64,000 bases of DNA from positions 27,738,775 through 27,802,774 of the forward strand of contig NC_092629.1 of the NCBI RefSeq assembly GCF_039555335.1. The letters are read 5' to 3'. This document shows, in pieces, positions 30,906 through 42,062 of the stretch. The first letter of the stretch is position 1; the number at the start of each line of letters is the position of its first letter. This DNA comes from Amphiura filiformis. Lineage: Eukaryota; Echinodermata; Ophiuroidea; Amphilepidida; Amphiuridae. A program made the position numbers and the translations under genes. Under the pieces are notes generated by a model, which did not search any database, was not told where the DNA came from, and saw nothing but the letters and a program-made list of their open reading frames with translations.

Positions 30906-32164
30906 AGCGGCCACGGTACGTACGCCACTGACAACAGACTGACAGCAGAAACTAATAGAGCAAACTTACTATAATTGTCACCCATAAGTGGTACGGTATA
31001 TTCAAAGTATTGGTATATTTTAAACAAATCTAGCTATAACTTCCAAATAGGTGAGTTACACATGCATATACATGTCCGGGATACATGTACACTACACAAA
31101 GACTATAAGTAGCACAAACTTACTGACTTCCACTGGGATAGTAGAGTGAATGAGTCGGAGTGATATATTCCACATACACTTAACTATATAATAAATTATA
31201 CACACTATAAGGACAAACTGTCAGTTGGAATCAGCTAGGATGCGTTTTCTCTGGTTTTATATTATGCCTGGCCTGTCGTAGTGTCACTCATAGACCAACC
31301 AATGAACATGATGAAGGTGGCACAAACAGGTGTGTAATTTGCTTCACGTGACTTGTTTGTAAATGGGAATGCCCCTTTTGGTGCGTTTGTATTCAATCCA
31401 TTCATGCATGGATAAAGAGTCAAGTTCAATTCAACTCAGTTGCCATTGAATGGCTTACACATACATTTGGGCTACTATTGAATATTACACACTGCACTTA
31501 TTGCACAATTTTTGTCCGCTGCAGCTGCTCTGCATTGGTAACAGGAAAGCATCTGGCTGATTCTTTTCCAACTTTGCATTGTGCGAAATAAGTGGCAACA
31601 CTGAAGTGAGAGCATTCACAATGGCCTGATATTGGGCTGCTATTGAACCTGTTCTGTTAGTCCTTCTGTTACCTGCTTCAGTCTATTTCATGAGGCAACT
31701 GTTGGGGGGGTATGATGACTATGGCTATGTATAATGCTCCCCCAGAAAGATCCATGTTTTTGTACCATGCAGCTCCGAAAGACCCCTGAATTTTACCAAA
31801 ACAGAGTGCTGAAAGACCCCTGATTTTGATATATTTCAGCTCTATAAAAGACCCTTAAATGGCTCATTCCCACAATTTTGGTCTTTTTAGGCAATTTTCA
31901 ACCAGAAAGCCAAGAATTTAAAGACCCTTGATTTTGACCCACCATCTCTGAATTCTGGGGAAGCATATCTACCAAAATACTGATTGCACCCTCCCCCATC
32001 CTCGGAAACATTATAAGGTAAACTAAAACATTGGCTCTTTCGAACTTTGAGTGAACAAAGTGGCAACTCTGAATTCAAAGCAAAGGAAAGAAATGCTACG
32101 GTCAAATTTAATTCTATAAGATCCCACCCCATCAATTATTAAATCAATAACACCTTAAAGCCAT
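30906..32164. other. Intergenic; nothing recognised
   Basis: Short recurrent GAAAGACCCCTGATTTT words lie at 31775-31930. No exon-like feature was seen. Confidence 0.4.
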
Positions 32165-32545
32165 ATTTGTAACATTTGCTGAGGAGGACGCCCTCAATGT
32201 TTTTCAAAATTATATCTTTTACACAATTATTATGTACGTTATTAAACTAACATACCCAGCAAAAATCAAGACTCTAGGTGCTGTAGTTTAGTCAAAATCT
32301 GAGATTTTGAATAAAAAGTAGGAACCGGTGTTTAATTATCACAGTGGAAATATTGGTCGAACATGCATGCTCGATGTTCATAAGTGCGTACATGGCGTGC
32401 AGGGCACTCAACACACATCAAAGTATTGTGCCGCAGCACGACCAATGGAGTGATATGCAATGACAACATCTGGGCTGTTAGTAAATTCCAATTTTCTTTG
32501 CTTTACCCATGGACTGTACAGTCCATGCTTTACCTCAGTTGCTCA
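32165..32545. repeat. Dispersed repeat (inverted partner 45375-45730)
   Basis: CCCAGCAAAAATCAAGA, ACAGTGGAAATATTGGT, GATGTTCATAA and GGAGTGATATGCAATGAC occur in reverse order and strand at 45.4-45.7 kb with about 20-25 percent visible divergence. Confidence 0.75.
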
Positions 32546-33344
32546 GCTTAAGATGAAGTGAAACAAACCCCACTGACCATTTTGGTTGTTTAACATGGAA
32601 TCCTATGAAGGACTTGATGTTATAAAGGAGTGTTCATAAATACTCTGGTGGGGGTTGGAAAATATAGCAGGGATCAAAAAGATTTTGGGTCCTAAAAAGT
32701 GGGGATCAAAAAAAGTTCAGTCCTTCACAGGATTGGATCAAAAAAATTTGAGGGTAAAAGTCCAGGACGCTTGTACATTCCAAAATTGCACGCTCTGCGT
32801 GCATGCATGAATGTTAAGTATGTGTACTCTCAAGCTTCAAATCAACAAAATTTGCACAAGTTCCAACTTTTCCAATCCCCCACCAAATTGTTTATGAACA
32901 CACCTTCATTATGACTTTATGTTAAATTTGTTTCGTTGACCTACAAACACAACAAATTTGGCTGATCCATATAGGTGTATTTGTTGGGACATGTGTCAAC
33001 GTTACAAATATGCCCAAAAATCAGGTTTGAAAAAATAAATTCTTAATAAGATCGTACATAAATTCCTTATGACATCATTCATACCAAAACAGTTCATTTG
33101 AAAATAGTTTCTTAATTTAAGACCTGATCCTTAAAAACTCATTCACAGAAAGTATTTCACACCCACACAGTTAGTTTATTCCTACATGTTAAGTTCATTC
33201 CTGTATAGAATCTTTCATTCCAAAATGAAAGGTCCCTGTTACAAAATCATTTCATTAGAATCTTCATTTACTTTATTCATTATTTTAGTTTCATTATATT
33301 TATTCATTATAGCCTTTTTACCAATATAAAATGCTTACGCGCTT
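32546..33344. other. Intergenic; nothing recognised
   Basis: No supported feature; a GGGGATCAAAAA word repeats near 32665-32755. Confidence 0.35.
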
Positions 33345-33728
33345 AGGCCAAAAAAAAAAAGTCTGGTTGCCTTCTAAGACAAAAATTTGGAGGGTCGGTA
33401 GGTTGATCCTTTTTTTTTTTTTTTTTTCATGGGATCTTCCTTCATTTTTCCTCCATTTTGAAAAGGCAAGCATTGACAAATGCTTGATCATTTTATGGTA
33501 AAAAAATTGTGCGATTTTGGAGTGAATTTAAATGGAAATACTTCCTGTTTTTAATCAAATATGCATTTAATAAATAAAATGAGTGAATAACAAGTATAAA
33601 ATGTCCTTGATACTGTCCAAATTTAAGGTTTCTTCTAAAAAAGTGATTGGAAAAAAAAAAAACCAGACCCAAGATTTCTAATTTTTCGGGTCGGTCGCTG
33701 AGGGCAACCCAACATATTTTTTTGGCCT
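33345..33728. mobile_element. Inverted-repeat element, about 384 bp
   Basis: AGGCCAAAAAAAAAAAGTCT followed by GGTTGCC is mirrored by GGGCAACCCAACATATTTTT and TTGGCCT. The ends resemble those of the element at 30121-30341 (AGGCC, A-run). Confidence 0.7.
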
Positions 33729-34209
33729 TATAATTGAATAGAGCAAGGGTCAAACATTCGTATAATTTCTTTTCAATGCTTTAAAAATATTTAGATCAGT
33801 GAATTCTTCTAATAGTTATTAAGGTTCTCCATAGTTTTTGAAGGCTTCAAAGAGGTTTTAAAATTTTGCAGAACAAATTATCTTGCCAGTTTAGTAGCAA
33901 TCTGCACAATATTGAATTATTTTCTGAAAAATCATAACACGAGCGGTGGATGATAAGCATTGAGTTTAGAGGGCTTTACAAAATATATTGCACAAAACTA
34001 ATACTATAGCAGGGGTACCCACTCCCTCAAATCTGCATAATCATATAAAATCAGCCAACTTTCAGCCTCTCCACACCACCCCAGGCAATATTTCAAATCC
34101 TACATTATAATCAAGGTTAGAATTAAAAGACACGGCATGATTGGTTGCTGACCTGCGAAGTACAGCATTTTTGGTCTGGTTGACAGGACGTCATATGCCA
34201 ACTAGTCTC

Positions 34210-34215
34210 TTTAAT
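34210..34215 (-). promoter_or_regulatory. Possible polyadenylation signal ATTAAA
   Basis: ATTAAA on the minus strand lies about 40 nt after the stop codon of the HAD phosphatase gene. Confidence 0.35.
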
Positions 34216-34252
34216 TTGGTCTCAAATTTACATCGGTCTAAACAGTCAATCA

Positions 34253-34359
34253 TTAACTGGAATCTTGTAAAATTAAATTCAGAGCATGGTGGATATTGTC
34301 TACGACATATGTTGCATCCCGTTTAAGAACCTCTCTGGTCGTGATGCCAGTTAGAACTC
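34253..34359 (-). CDS. HAD phosphatase, exon 4 (last coding exon)
   Basis: Acceptor TGTATTTTTCAG; phase 1 in; ends with TAA at 34255-34253. It reads (G)VLTGITTREVLKRDATYVV and then DNIHHALNLILQDSS. G-V-x-T-G-x-x-T/S-x-x-x-L followed by D-x-V-V-D-x-I is the usual C-terminal end of phosphoglycolate-phosphatase-like HAD proteins. Confidence 0.85.
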
Positions 34360-34687
34360 CTGAAAAATACAATGAAATGTAAATTAACTTTTACTCACAT
34401 AGGGGCAATGGGGTGGGGCAAAGTGTAGTATGTTTCCCTATAAGGCTGCATAAAATTTATTTTTTGGTTCTCGTCCTATTCCGCCTCAATATCTGGGATT
34501 AGTCCAATTTTTTTTGAAAAATACCTAAATAAATTACCAATACCTAAAATTACCAACAATGCTAATTTTGTATCGAAGAAAAAACAAACAAATTAAAACA
34601 CCTCCCATATTAATTCATGAAATTCCTCCGGATAATAACCACAAAATTAATTTAATATGGCCTTAAAAATACAAGTAATGTCTTTAC
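34360..34687. other. Intron of the HAD gene
   Basis: Nothing recognised. Confidence 0.4.
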
Positions 34688-35223
34688 CTATGGAACATCG
34701 TAAACCTGCATTGCATCCCAACTTCATGTCAGAAGCAGAATCTCCTATCATTATAGTGTCACTTGGGTGGACCTCTAACTCGCTGCATATCTTCTGTGCT
34801 GTATATGGGTGTGGTTTAGCCAAATGGCCTTCATCGTCACCACACACCACCATGTCCACATGATGCGTTACATTCAGGTGGTCCAATGTCTTTTCAGTAA
34901 CCCTTCTACAATCTGATGTGTTGACGGCAATAAGGTACCCATTTGATTTGAGTACTCCGAAAAGGTGACCCACATCGCCTACGCCCTCTATGGGGCCGTT
35001 CCCGTAAGTTGTCATGTCAGCGCCCTCGTAGCAATCTTGCATAATGCGTTCAGCTTTCTCGCGGGGTAAACCAGCTTCTAACAACAACTGGGTAATGGAG
35101 TGACGGACTTGAGGGGCAGTTCCTTCTCCAAGAAGACCGGGTAGGAATTTGCCGGTTTCGTCATCAAATGCCAGCAGGTCGTAGAGCTTGTCGGCTAAGT
35201 CTAGATTAGTTGCAGTCTGTAAT
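34688..35223 (-). CDS. HAD phosphatase, exon 3: cap domain and motifs II-IV
   Basis: The 536-nt exon has phase 2 in and phase 1 out, acceptor TTGTTTTACAG and donor GTAAAGACAT. The first part (LQTATNLDLADKLYDLLAFD through the Glu-Arg-rich helices) is a helical cap. Then follow HAD motif II (LIAVNTSDCRR, Thr/Ser), motif III (Lys in HLAKPHPYTAQKIC) and motif IV (IMIGDSASDMKLGCNAG, with the acidic G-D-S-x-x-D). These four motifs give a Mg-dependent phosphomonoesterase of the phosphoglycolate-phosphatase-like group. The substrate cannot be read from sequence. Confidence 0.92.
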
Positions 35224-35323
35224 CTGTAAAACAAACAGTTGTACATAGTTTGGTGATATTGCCGATTTGTAAAATTTATTATGTTTTAAGTAAAAAACAT
35301 CCCTACATCCTTCGGGAGGAGGG

Positions 35324-36236
35324 TTAAACAGTCTCAATCTAACCGAGGGGGGGGGGGGCATTTGCTGTCAACCAATGATCCCCTTTTTAAATAGATCTAA
35401 ACATATGTTTAGATTATAAGCTCTTACCAAATGACCCCTTCACATCAATATCAATATTTACTCCTGCAAACAAATCTGTTTATTGACAGGAAACATATGC
35501 AGTTTTGCAATTATAATATTTTATTTGATTGTTGTATGAATGTTTATTTTAATTGAACAAATAAGTTGCTTGGGAAAGTCTAACACAGCCTCAGACCTGT
35601 ACTAAGTCAGAATTTATTGAGAGGGAGTGCAGGGAGATAAAAAGACAGATTTCAATGTTTTTACCAAAAGGAGCAGAACCTTTTATGAATTGGTTCTTCA
35701 CAAAAAAAACAAAAAAAATTCAAAAAACTAAAATTAATAGATAAGAAGCAGACTTTTTTTTTTTCAAATTGGATTTTTTTTGCACCCTTAACCCCCTTCC
35801 AGTGGCTCTGTTCTAACATCGCAAGTTCTAACCACACACACACACAACTTTGCTATTAAAAGAGGTGTTGATCATAGCAGCTGAAGGGAGTATCCCATCA
35901 TGCATTGCAGTGTATTTACTTGCACCCTAGCAAATTTATACAAAAAATAAGTGAGCTGTTTAAATATTGAAACCTACGAATACTTTTGCAAGTGAAAGAG
36001 AGGAAAATCCAGTGGCATGTACATTTCTTTTGACATTGGGGGATGGTGTTGGAAACCATATCTTAGTGAATCCGACACCTTCTGGCAAGTGGCAACAGAT
36101 AAGTATATGGTACAAATGCGTGATAAATTTTGCCATGTTTGATCTTGAAGCTAAAATGGTGAATTATGGTGCAAAGTGGAACAAATTTGCACAAAGAGCG
36201 CAAAAATGTGTACTTTTTTCACATCCTTGGGTTTAA
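35324..36236. repeat. Tandem duplication, copy 1 (intronic)
   Basis: It starts AACAGTCTCAATCTAACCGA and ends near AAAAATGTGTACTTTTT; the same sequence restarts at 36487. The last about 250 bp are nearly identical between copies. Confidence 0.92.
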
Positions 36237-36486
36237 ACAGGACAATAGGTACCTCTCAGTCAAGTGGGCACTTTCACATGACATTCTTTTGATCACTTAT
36301 TGACAGTAGCCTGCATGGTAAAGCGTTAATACGCTGTCAGGTTAGTTACCGATTTAATGGCAGAACTCTTTTGTCTTGAACAAAAGGTACCTCTCGATGA
36401 ATAGCTTGGCGGATTTTCAAACTGGCACAAAGTTACAATGCGTTATGTAATCCATTGCGCCTCCACGAATATGATACCTCCGTGGG
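36237..36486. other. Spacer between tandem copies
   Basis: Unrelated intronic sequence of about 250 bp with ACAxxAGGTACCTCTC words at 36241 and 36382. Confidence 0.5.
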
Positions 36487-37320
36487 TTTAACAGTCTCAA
36501 TCTAACCGAGGGGGGGGGGACCATTTTCTGTCACCCAATGACCCCCTTTTAAATAGTTCTAAACATATGTTTGGATTATAAGCTCTTACCAAATGACCCC
36601 TTCACATCAATATCAATTATTTACTCCTGCAAACAAATCTGTTTAATGACAGGAAACAGTTTTGCTGTGCAATTGTAATAATTTTATTTGATTGTTGTAT
36701 GAATGTTTATTTTAATTGAACAAATAAGTTGCTTGGGAAAGTCTAACACAGCCTCAGACCTGTACTAAGTCAGAATTTATTGAGAGGGAGTGCAGGGAGA
36801 TAAAAAGACAGATTTCAATGTTTTTACCAAAAGGAGCAGAATCTTTTGTGAATTGGTCCTTTGGGGGGGGGGTATACCCCCCTTCCAGTGGCTATAGCTC
36901 TGTTTAGACATCACAAGTTCTAACCACACACAAAAAACTTTGGTATTAAAAGAGGTGTTGATCATGGCAGCTGAAGAAGAAGTATCCCATCATGCATTGC
37001 AGTGTATTTACTTGCACCATAGCAAATTTATACAAAAAATAAGTGAGAGCTGCTTAAATATTGACACCTATGTATGGATACTTTTGCATTTGAAAGAGAG
37101 GAAAATCCAGTGGCATATAGATTTCTTTTGACATTGGGGGATGGTGTTGGAAACCATATCTTAGTGAATCCGACACCTTCTGGCAAGTGGCAACAGATAA
37201 GTATATGGTACAAATGCGTGATAAATTTTGCCATGTTTGATCTTGAAGCTAAAATGGTGAATTATGGTGCAAAGTGGAACAAATTTGCACAAAGAGCGCA
37301 AAAATGTGTACTTTTTAGGC
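36487..37320. repeat. Tandem duplication, copy 2 (intronic)
   Basis: It matches copy 1 with small indels (for example a shortened A/T tract near 36865). Both copies retain the same plus-strand open stretch with LLTLGDGVGNHILVNPTPSG; see findings. Confidence 0.92.
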
Positions 37321-38023
37321 TAAAATGGCCAATATTGTGGGTGGGGGATGATTGTAATGACCATTGACCATTCAACTTTTTATATCAAAATATTGGGGGA
37401 ATTTACCCCCCCCCCCCCCCATATTTACACCTATCGAGAAATCTTAACGCCAGGTCTCAAAGATGGGTGTAACCTTTCAGTTTCTTCATATTTCTTCACG
37501 AAAGCGACTCCACAAAATGTTACACTTTGTCTGATCTCTTGAAGTCCTAGTGTATGATAATACTTAAAGATTACCAAAATCTGTAAATAAATTACAATTT
37601 TTTCCCATGCTTACCAGGTGGGGGATCTCAACTTTGGTTTGGATGGGGAAGTGTGCCTTGGACTCCGAAAAACTACCTGACTTTAAACCAAATTCTATAG
37701 GCCTGAAATTATCTGATGAAAAATTTGCACCTTTTTGAGAAAATTAAACAAAATTTTTATGAAATCTAGGGTCATCAATAAACCAAAATGGCTAAGAATG
37801 CACCCAAGTATAAACTAAATGGCTGAAAATATACTCTGAAACTGCCGCACATCCCCATACCCTCATTTCCACTTTGCACACATTTTTGCAGTCAAAATAA
37901 ATTTACTTTAGGCTGATTTTACATGCATCAAATAAAAAAATATATGTCAAAATTGGAAAATCTGGGTTGGGCCTGTAAAACAAGTTTTTTTAACAACTTT
38001 CGTGAAAAATAATTTCTTCCTAC
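37321..38023. other. Intron remainder of the HAD gene
   Basis: It contains a C run at about 37406-37420; otherwise nothing was recognised. Confidence 0.4.
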
Positions 38024-38275
38024 CTGATTGCTAATGCTCGTATCCAAGGTGCATACATAGCATGAACACACGCAATTGTACCATCTTTGTCAAATATGAC
38101 CAACTGTCGTTTTCTATCGGACTCAACTTTCTGTTGACAGGATCCTGCTTGTGATTGGTGCGTGTCTGCGGTTAATGGTCCTTTTGCTTGTGATTGGTCC
38201 ATATCAGCCGTTACTGGTCCACTTGCGTCAGGCTCAAAATGTTGTGTAGAATTAATACGGTTTACTGAAAATGTC
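38024..38275 (-). CDS. HAD phosphatase, exon 2: motif I
   Basis: Phase 2 in and out; acceptor TTCTTCTCTACAG and donor GTAGGAAGAA. After a low-complexity N-terminal part with two copies of a GPxTADxxQSQA unit, it reads KRQLVIFDKDGTIACVHAMY and APWIRALAI. The D-K-D-G-T is HAD motif I with the nucleophilic first Asp and the acid/base second Asp. Confidence 0.88.
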
Positions 38276-38439
38276 CTGTAGAGAAGAAACACAATTATTT
38301 GTGATTGTTGTTGTGAGCTATGTCCAGCTGTGTCAGTGTGGCAAACTGCCTGAGGGCAGCTCCCACCTTGGAGGTGATACGTAGGGGGCTGTTAAGACAC
38401 CTACTTCAGCATCGCTATCACCTTTGATTTTTGTGTGCT

Positions 38440-39110
38440 CTGTAACCTAAAGATCGGGTCCCTTATTTTCCCTTTCAATCTGTCACCCAAACGATTTAAT
38501 TTTTTAATTTGGAAAAAAAATGCCATTAGACTACAGTATATCAAAAAGGCCATGTTCTCACCCAATGCCTTCCTAATTTAGTTCCAAATGGTCTGCCTCT
38601 CACCATATCTTTTCAACATTTTGCTCTTAGACCCGCGTTTACATTAGAGCCTGAAGTCGACTTTGGCCGACTTTTGAACTCGACTTCATTTTTGTGTAAA
38701 CAGGGTCGTCGATTTGAACTCGACTTCAGAAGTCGACTTGAATGATGACCGGAGCAACATTTGTCGAATTCAAAGTCGACTTCAAACTCGACTTTTGCAG
38801 TGTAAACGAACACGTAATTAGAAGTCGACTTCATAATAGTAATTTGAAACATGAGCAAGTGATGGCATATAATTTGAATTCATAATTTGTTTTGAAGTCG
38901 ACTACCGTGTAAACACCCCGTCAAGAAATGATTTATGCTAATCCTTAGTCGCAATCTGAATTCGATGTCGCAATTGAAGTCGACTTCTCTCTGTGTAAAC
39001 GGGGTCTTAATGAATGCAAAAATTGTGGTTTCACCAAATGACCATATTGTTTACATTTTGCTTTTACCGAATGTCCCTTACAGTGAAAGTGTCAGCCCTA
39101 ATGTAACACC
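38440..39110. repeat. Diverged inverted relative of the 16.5-17.0 kb repeat
   Basis: TCTCACCCAATG, TTTCACCAAATGACC and CTTACAGTGAAAGTGTCAGCCCT are reverse counterparts of the GGTGAGAGC repeat. The copy is split by the element at 38630-39006. Confidence 0.55.
38630..39006. mobile_element. Inverted-repeat element, 377 bp, TTA target duplication, GAAGTCGACTTC-rich
   Basis: The left end GACCCGCGTTTACA pairs with TGTAAACGGGGTC at the right. TTA precedes (38627-38629) and follows (39007-39009). Inside are about ten GAAGTCGACTT/AAGTCGAC words in both orientations. A TTA duplication suggests a PIF/Harbinger-type origin (inference). Confidence 0.8.
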
Positions 39111-40040
39111 TATCCAATTCATATTGATTTGAAGTGCCCTCCCAGCATAGATCTCGGGGTGCCCCTGCGACGGAAAATGGCTTGGGTACTGGCCCCTCCA
39201 TGCAGTTTTAGAGTTGTTAACTTGTTTCTTTGTAACTTTTTGCATTTTAACAAAGCAGAACTAAATACAGTAGGTATTTAAAGATGGGTAACCTGATTGA
39301 CAACCTCAGCCCCCCACTTTACCTCATCAAATTGCAGATTTTGGTATCAGGTGAAAGCTCATATGTTTCTCATTAACATAATGAAATCAGGCATTCCAAA
39401 AAAGCACATTTCCTGAGAAATTATCAAAAAACTGTCGAAATAGTCTTAACTGTGGTATATCACGTTTGAGATTTTAATTAAAATTCAACAGTTTTTTGAT
39501 GATATCTTCGGAAATACACCGATTTGGAACTCCTAATTTCAATATGTTAATGAGAAAAATATGATCTCTCATTTGATATCAATTTATACCATGATCATGA
39601 TAATTCGTCGTCCGTATTCTATAGTGGCGTATAGGGGGGCGCCGCGAATAAACAACTTTTCGAGAAAATCGGGTTTGAAGAAATGCCAATTTAAAATCGA
39701 GTTTGTAAATCAGACATTCATTATATTTTGTAAATGATGTAAAATTTCTGCAGTAAACTAAATAGATTTTATCAGTAGACTTCGGTTGTATATATATATG
39801 CGCATATATAAATTCGCACGTGACCAGATGGCTAGCGCCATATTTGCATTACATCACTGTCAATCACTAAAATGGCGATCATTGAAGGAGTGGCTACAGT
39901 TGTGACCTTGTTTCGTGGCTAGCACTGGCAAGGAACATTGGCTGGAGGTTCGATGCTATAAATTTGCAAGGATAAATCATGGATATCAAAGGATCATGAT
40001 TATTGCACAGCACCCCCCATGTACAAACATAACTAATGTA

Positions 40041-40184
<144 letters not shown>

Positions 40185-40195
40185 ACGAAAAACGA

Positions 40196-40406
40196 AAACC
40201 CTGTTCTATTTTGGGAAACAAATTTTTCCTGTACAAATGAATGCCGACCCCAAATTTCGGAAATTTCAGGATTTTTTTTTTGTATTTTCTCAAATTGAAA
40301 TTTATTTACAGATTTTTGTGATTTTTGGGTTATTTAAATTTTTTTTTAATACCAACCGACCGACCGACCCTACTTGAAAGGTCCGTTCGCCCGTAGAACA
40401 GGGTTT
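40196..40406. mobile_element. Small inverted-repeat element, about 211 bp
   Basis: AAACCCTGTTCTA at the left and TAGAACAGGGTTT at the right, with ACCGACCGACCGACCCTA inside; it is immediately adjacent to the TTTA run. Confidence 0.6.
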
Positions 40407-42062
40407 CTCTCTTTCTCGCCTTACTTATAATTTTATAAATATTATTTGTCCCCCCCCTTCCCCCAAAACCAACCCTCCCCCCTTTTACACTCATAAATTA
40501 ATTGTTTTTTTGCTAACTTTCCCCTTCCGTGTAAAGTAAAACTTTATAAGCCGGTTGAATCAAACTGAACAAAATTGACGTACAATGTATACAATTACAA
40601 TATACCATGACAATAATGTGTATGATCTAGATCTAACTTACTAGCTGAATAAATCTCCAACCATGCATCACATACGTGATTGTACGTCATATTGTCATAT
40701 AACGTATGAGCGTGATGTATAGTATACGACTTCCTCAACATCTTCCAGCCGGGATGATTAGATCATGTACAGTCATCTACGTGTTTATACTCTAAATTGT
40801 ACGTCAAAGGGTGACAAAGGGCGTACAGATTACCGATTTAGCATGGGGACACAAAAAGGTGCTTAAAAACACATTTTGAATTTGTTTTTTGTCAATTTGC
40901 GAGCGAATGAGTAAGTTAGAATTGAGGAGGTCGGGCGAGGACATCTAGCCTATTTAGTTTGAGCGGGTCATTATACCGAAAAGGGCTAAATTTATAGTTC
41001 CCTAATTTACGTTATAATTAGAGTTAAAATTAGGGTCAGAGTTATGTTCATTGGCGGCACTACGGGGGGGGGGGATACTTATCTTGACTCCCAAATAAAT
41101 AAATCCATGACCCCTTCCTTCCGAAGAAAATGACAGCCCCTAAGTTCCCTACGTGCAAACATTATCAAATAACATCATCGGCAGGTACCCAGTTCTGACC
41201 TTAATGCCAGTAAGAATCACATTTCGTCATCAATATGGCCAATTGCCATGCCCATTTAGCACGGAAATAATGAAATATAACTTTTTAAATCAGCTATATC
41301 TAGCTTTTCCGTCATATTTTTTTTTTCCGTAATGGAAAATCCAAATAAAGAGTTTATGTTTCGGGTCAAATTATTTTGCCCTTTGCAATCAATGCCACTA
41401 TTTTGCAAAGCCAATTTTCCTTGTAACCTGTCATTTTCACCTATACTTTTGCGTGTGGAATTTGTGCACATCCGGGTACCTTACATCGTTGAACACGGTA
41501 TGGCGACTTGTAGATGTCACGTGCACATTTATATATGCGCATTTATATATATACCCGAAGTCCACTGTTTATTGTTATATATTTTTCAAAAGAAATAAAT
41601 ACATACTATTGCTGGCAAACTGAAAATAAAACTATACGTCACTATGGAAAACAAACAAAACGCAATACCCTAACCTAACGTTAACCGTGACGCCACCTCG
41701 GTCACCATGTAATCCCTATGGCGTTACTTTTTCGTCGTTTCAGTATTCCATAGTGGCGTGATAGGTCCGATACGTGTACGCCACTATGACATACGATGTT
41801 TTTCATTTTTGCCGATATTTCATAATTATAAAATGTGTATAAAAAGTGGCGTATGGTCGATACGCCACTATGGAATACAAAAAATGTCACTTTGTAACTA
41901 TACGCCACATTTAATTAATTAATTACTAATTAATTAGCTAATTATGACTGATGAGACTTAAAAAAAATGAAAGAGAACATCATAAAACATATGTACCAAT
42001 TTTCAAAAAAATGACCAAAAATCACTATACGCCACTATGGAATACAGCCGACGAATTATCAT

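Noticed and set aside
35967-37367. Duplicated 90-97 codon open frames as a gene pair
   Set aside because: Both are in recently duplicated intronic repeat DNA; the conservation is explained by recency, and no start or splice signal is shared.
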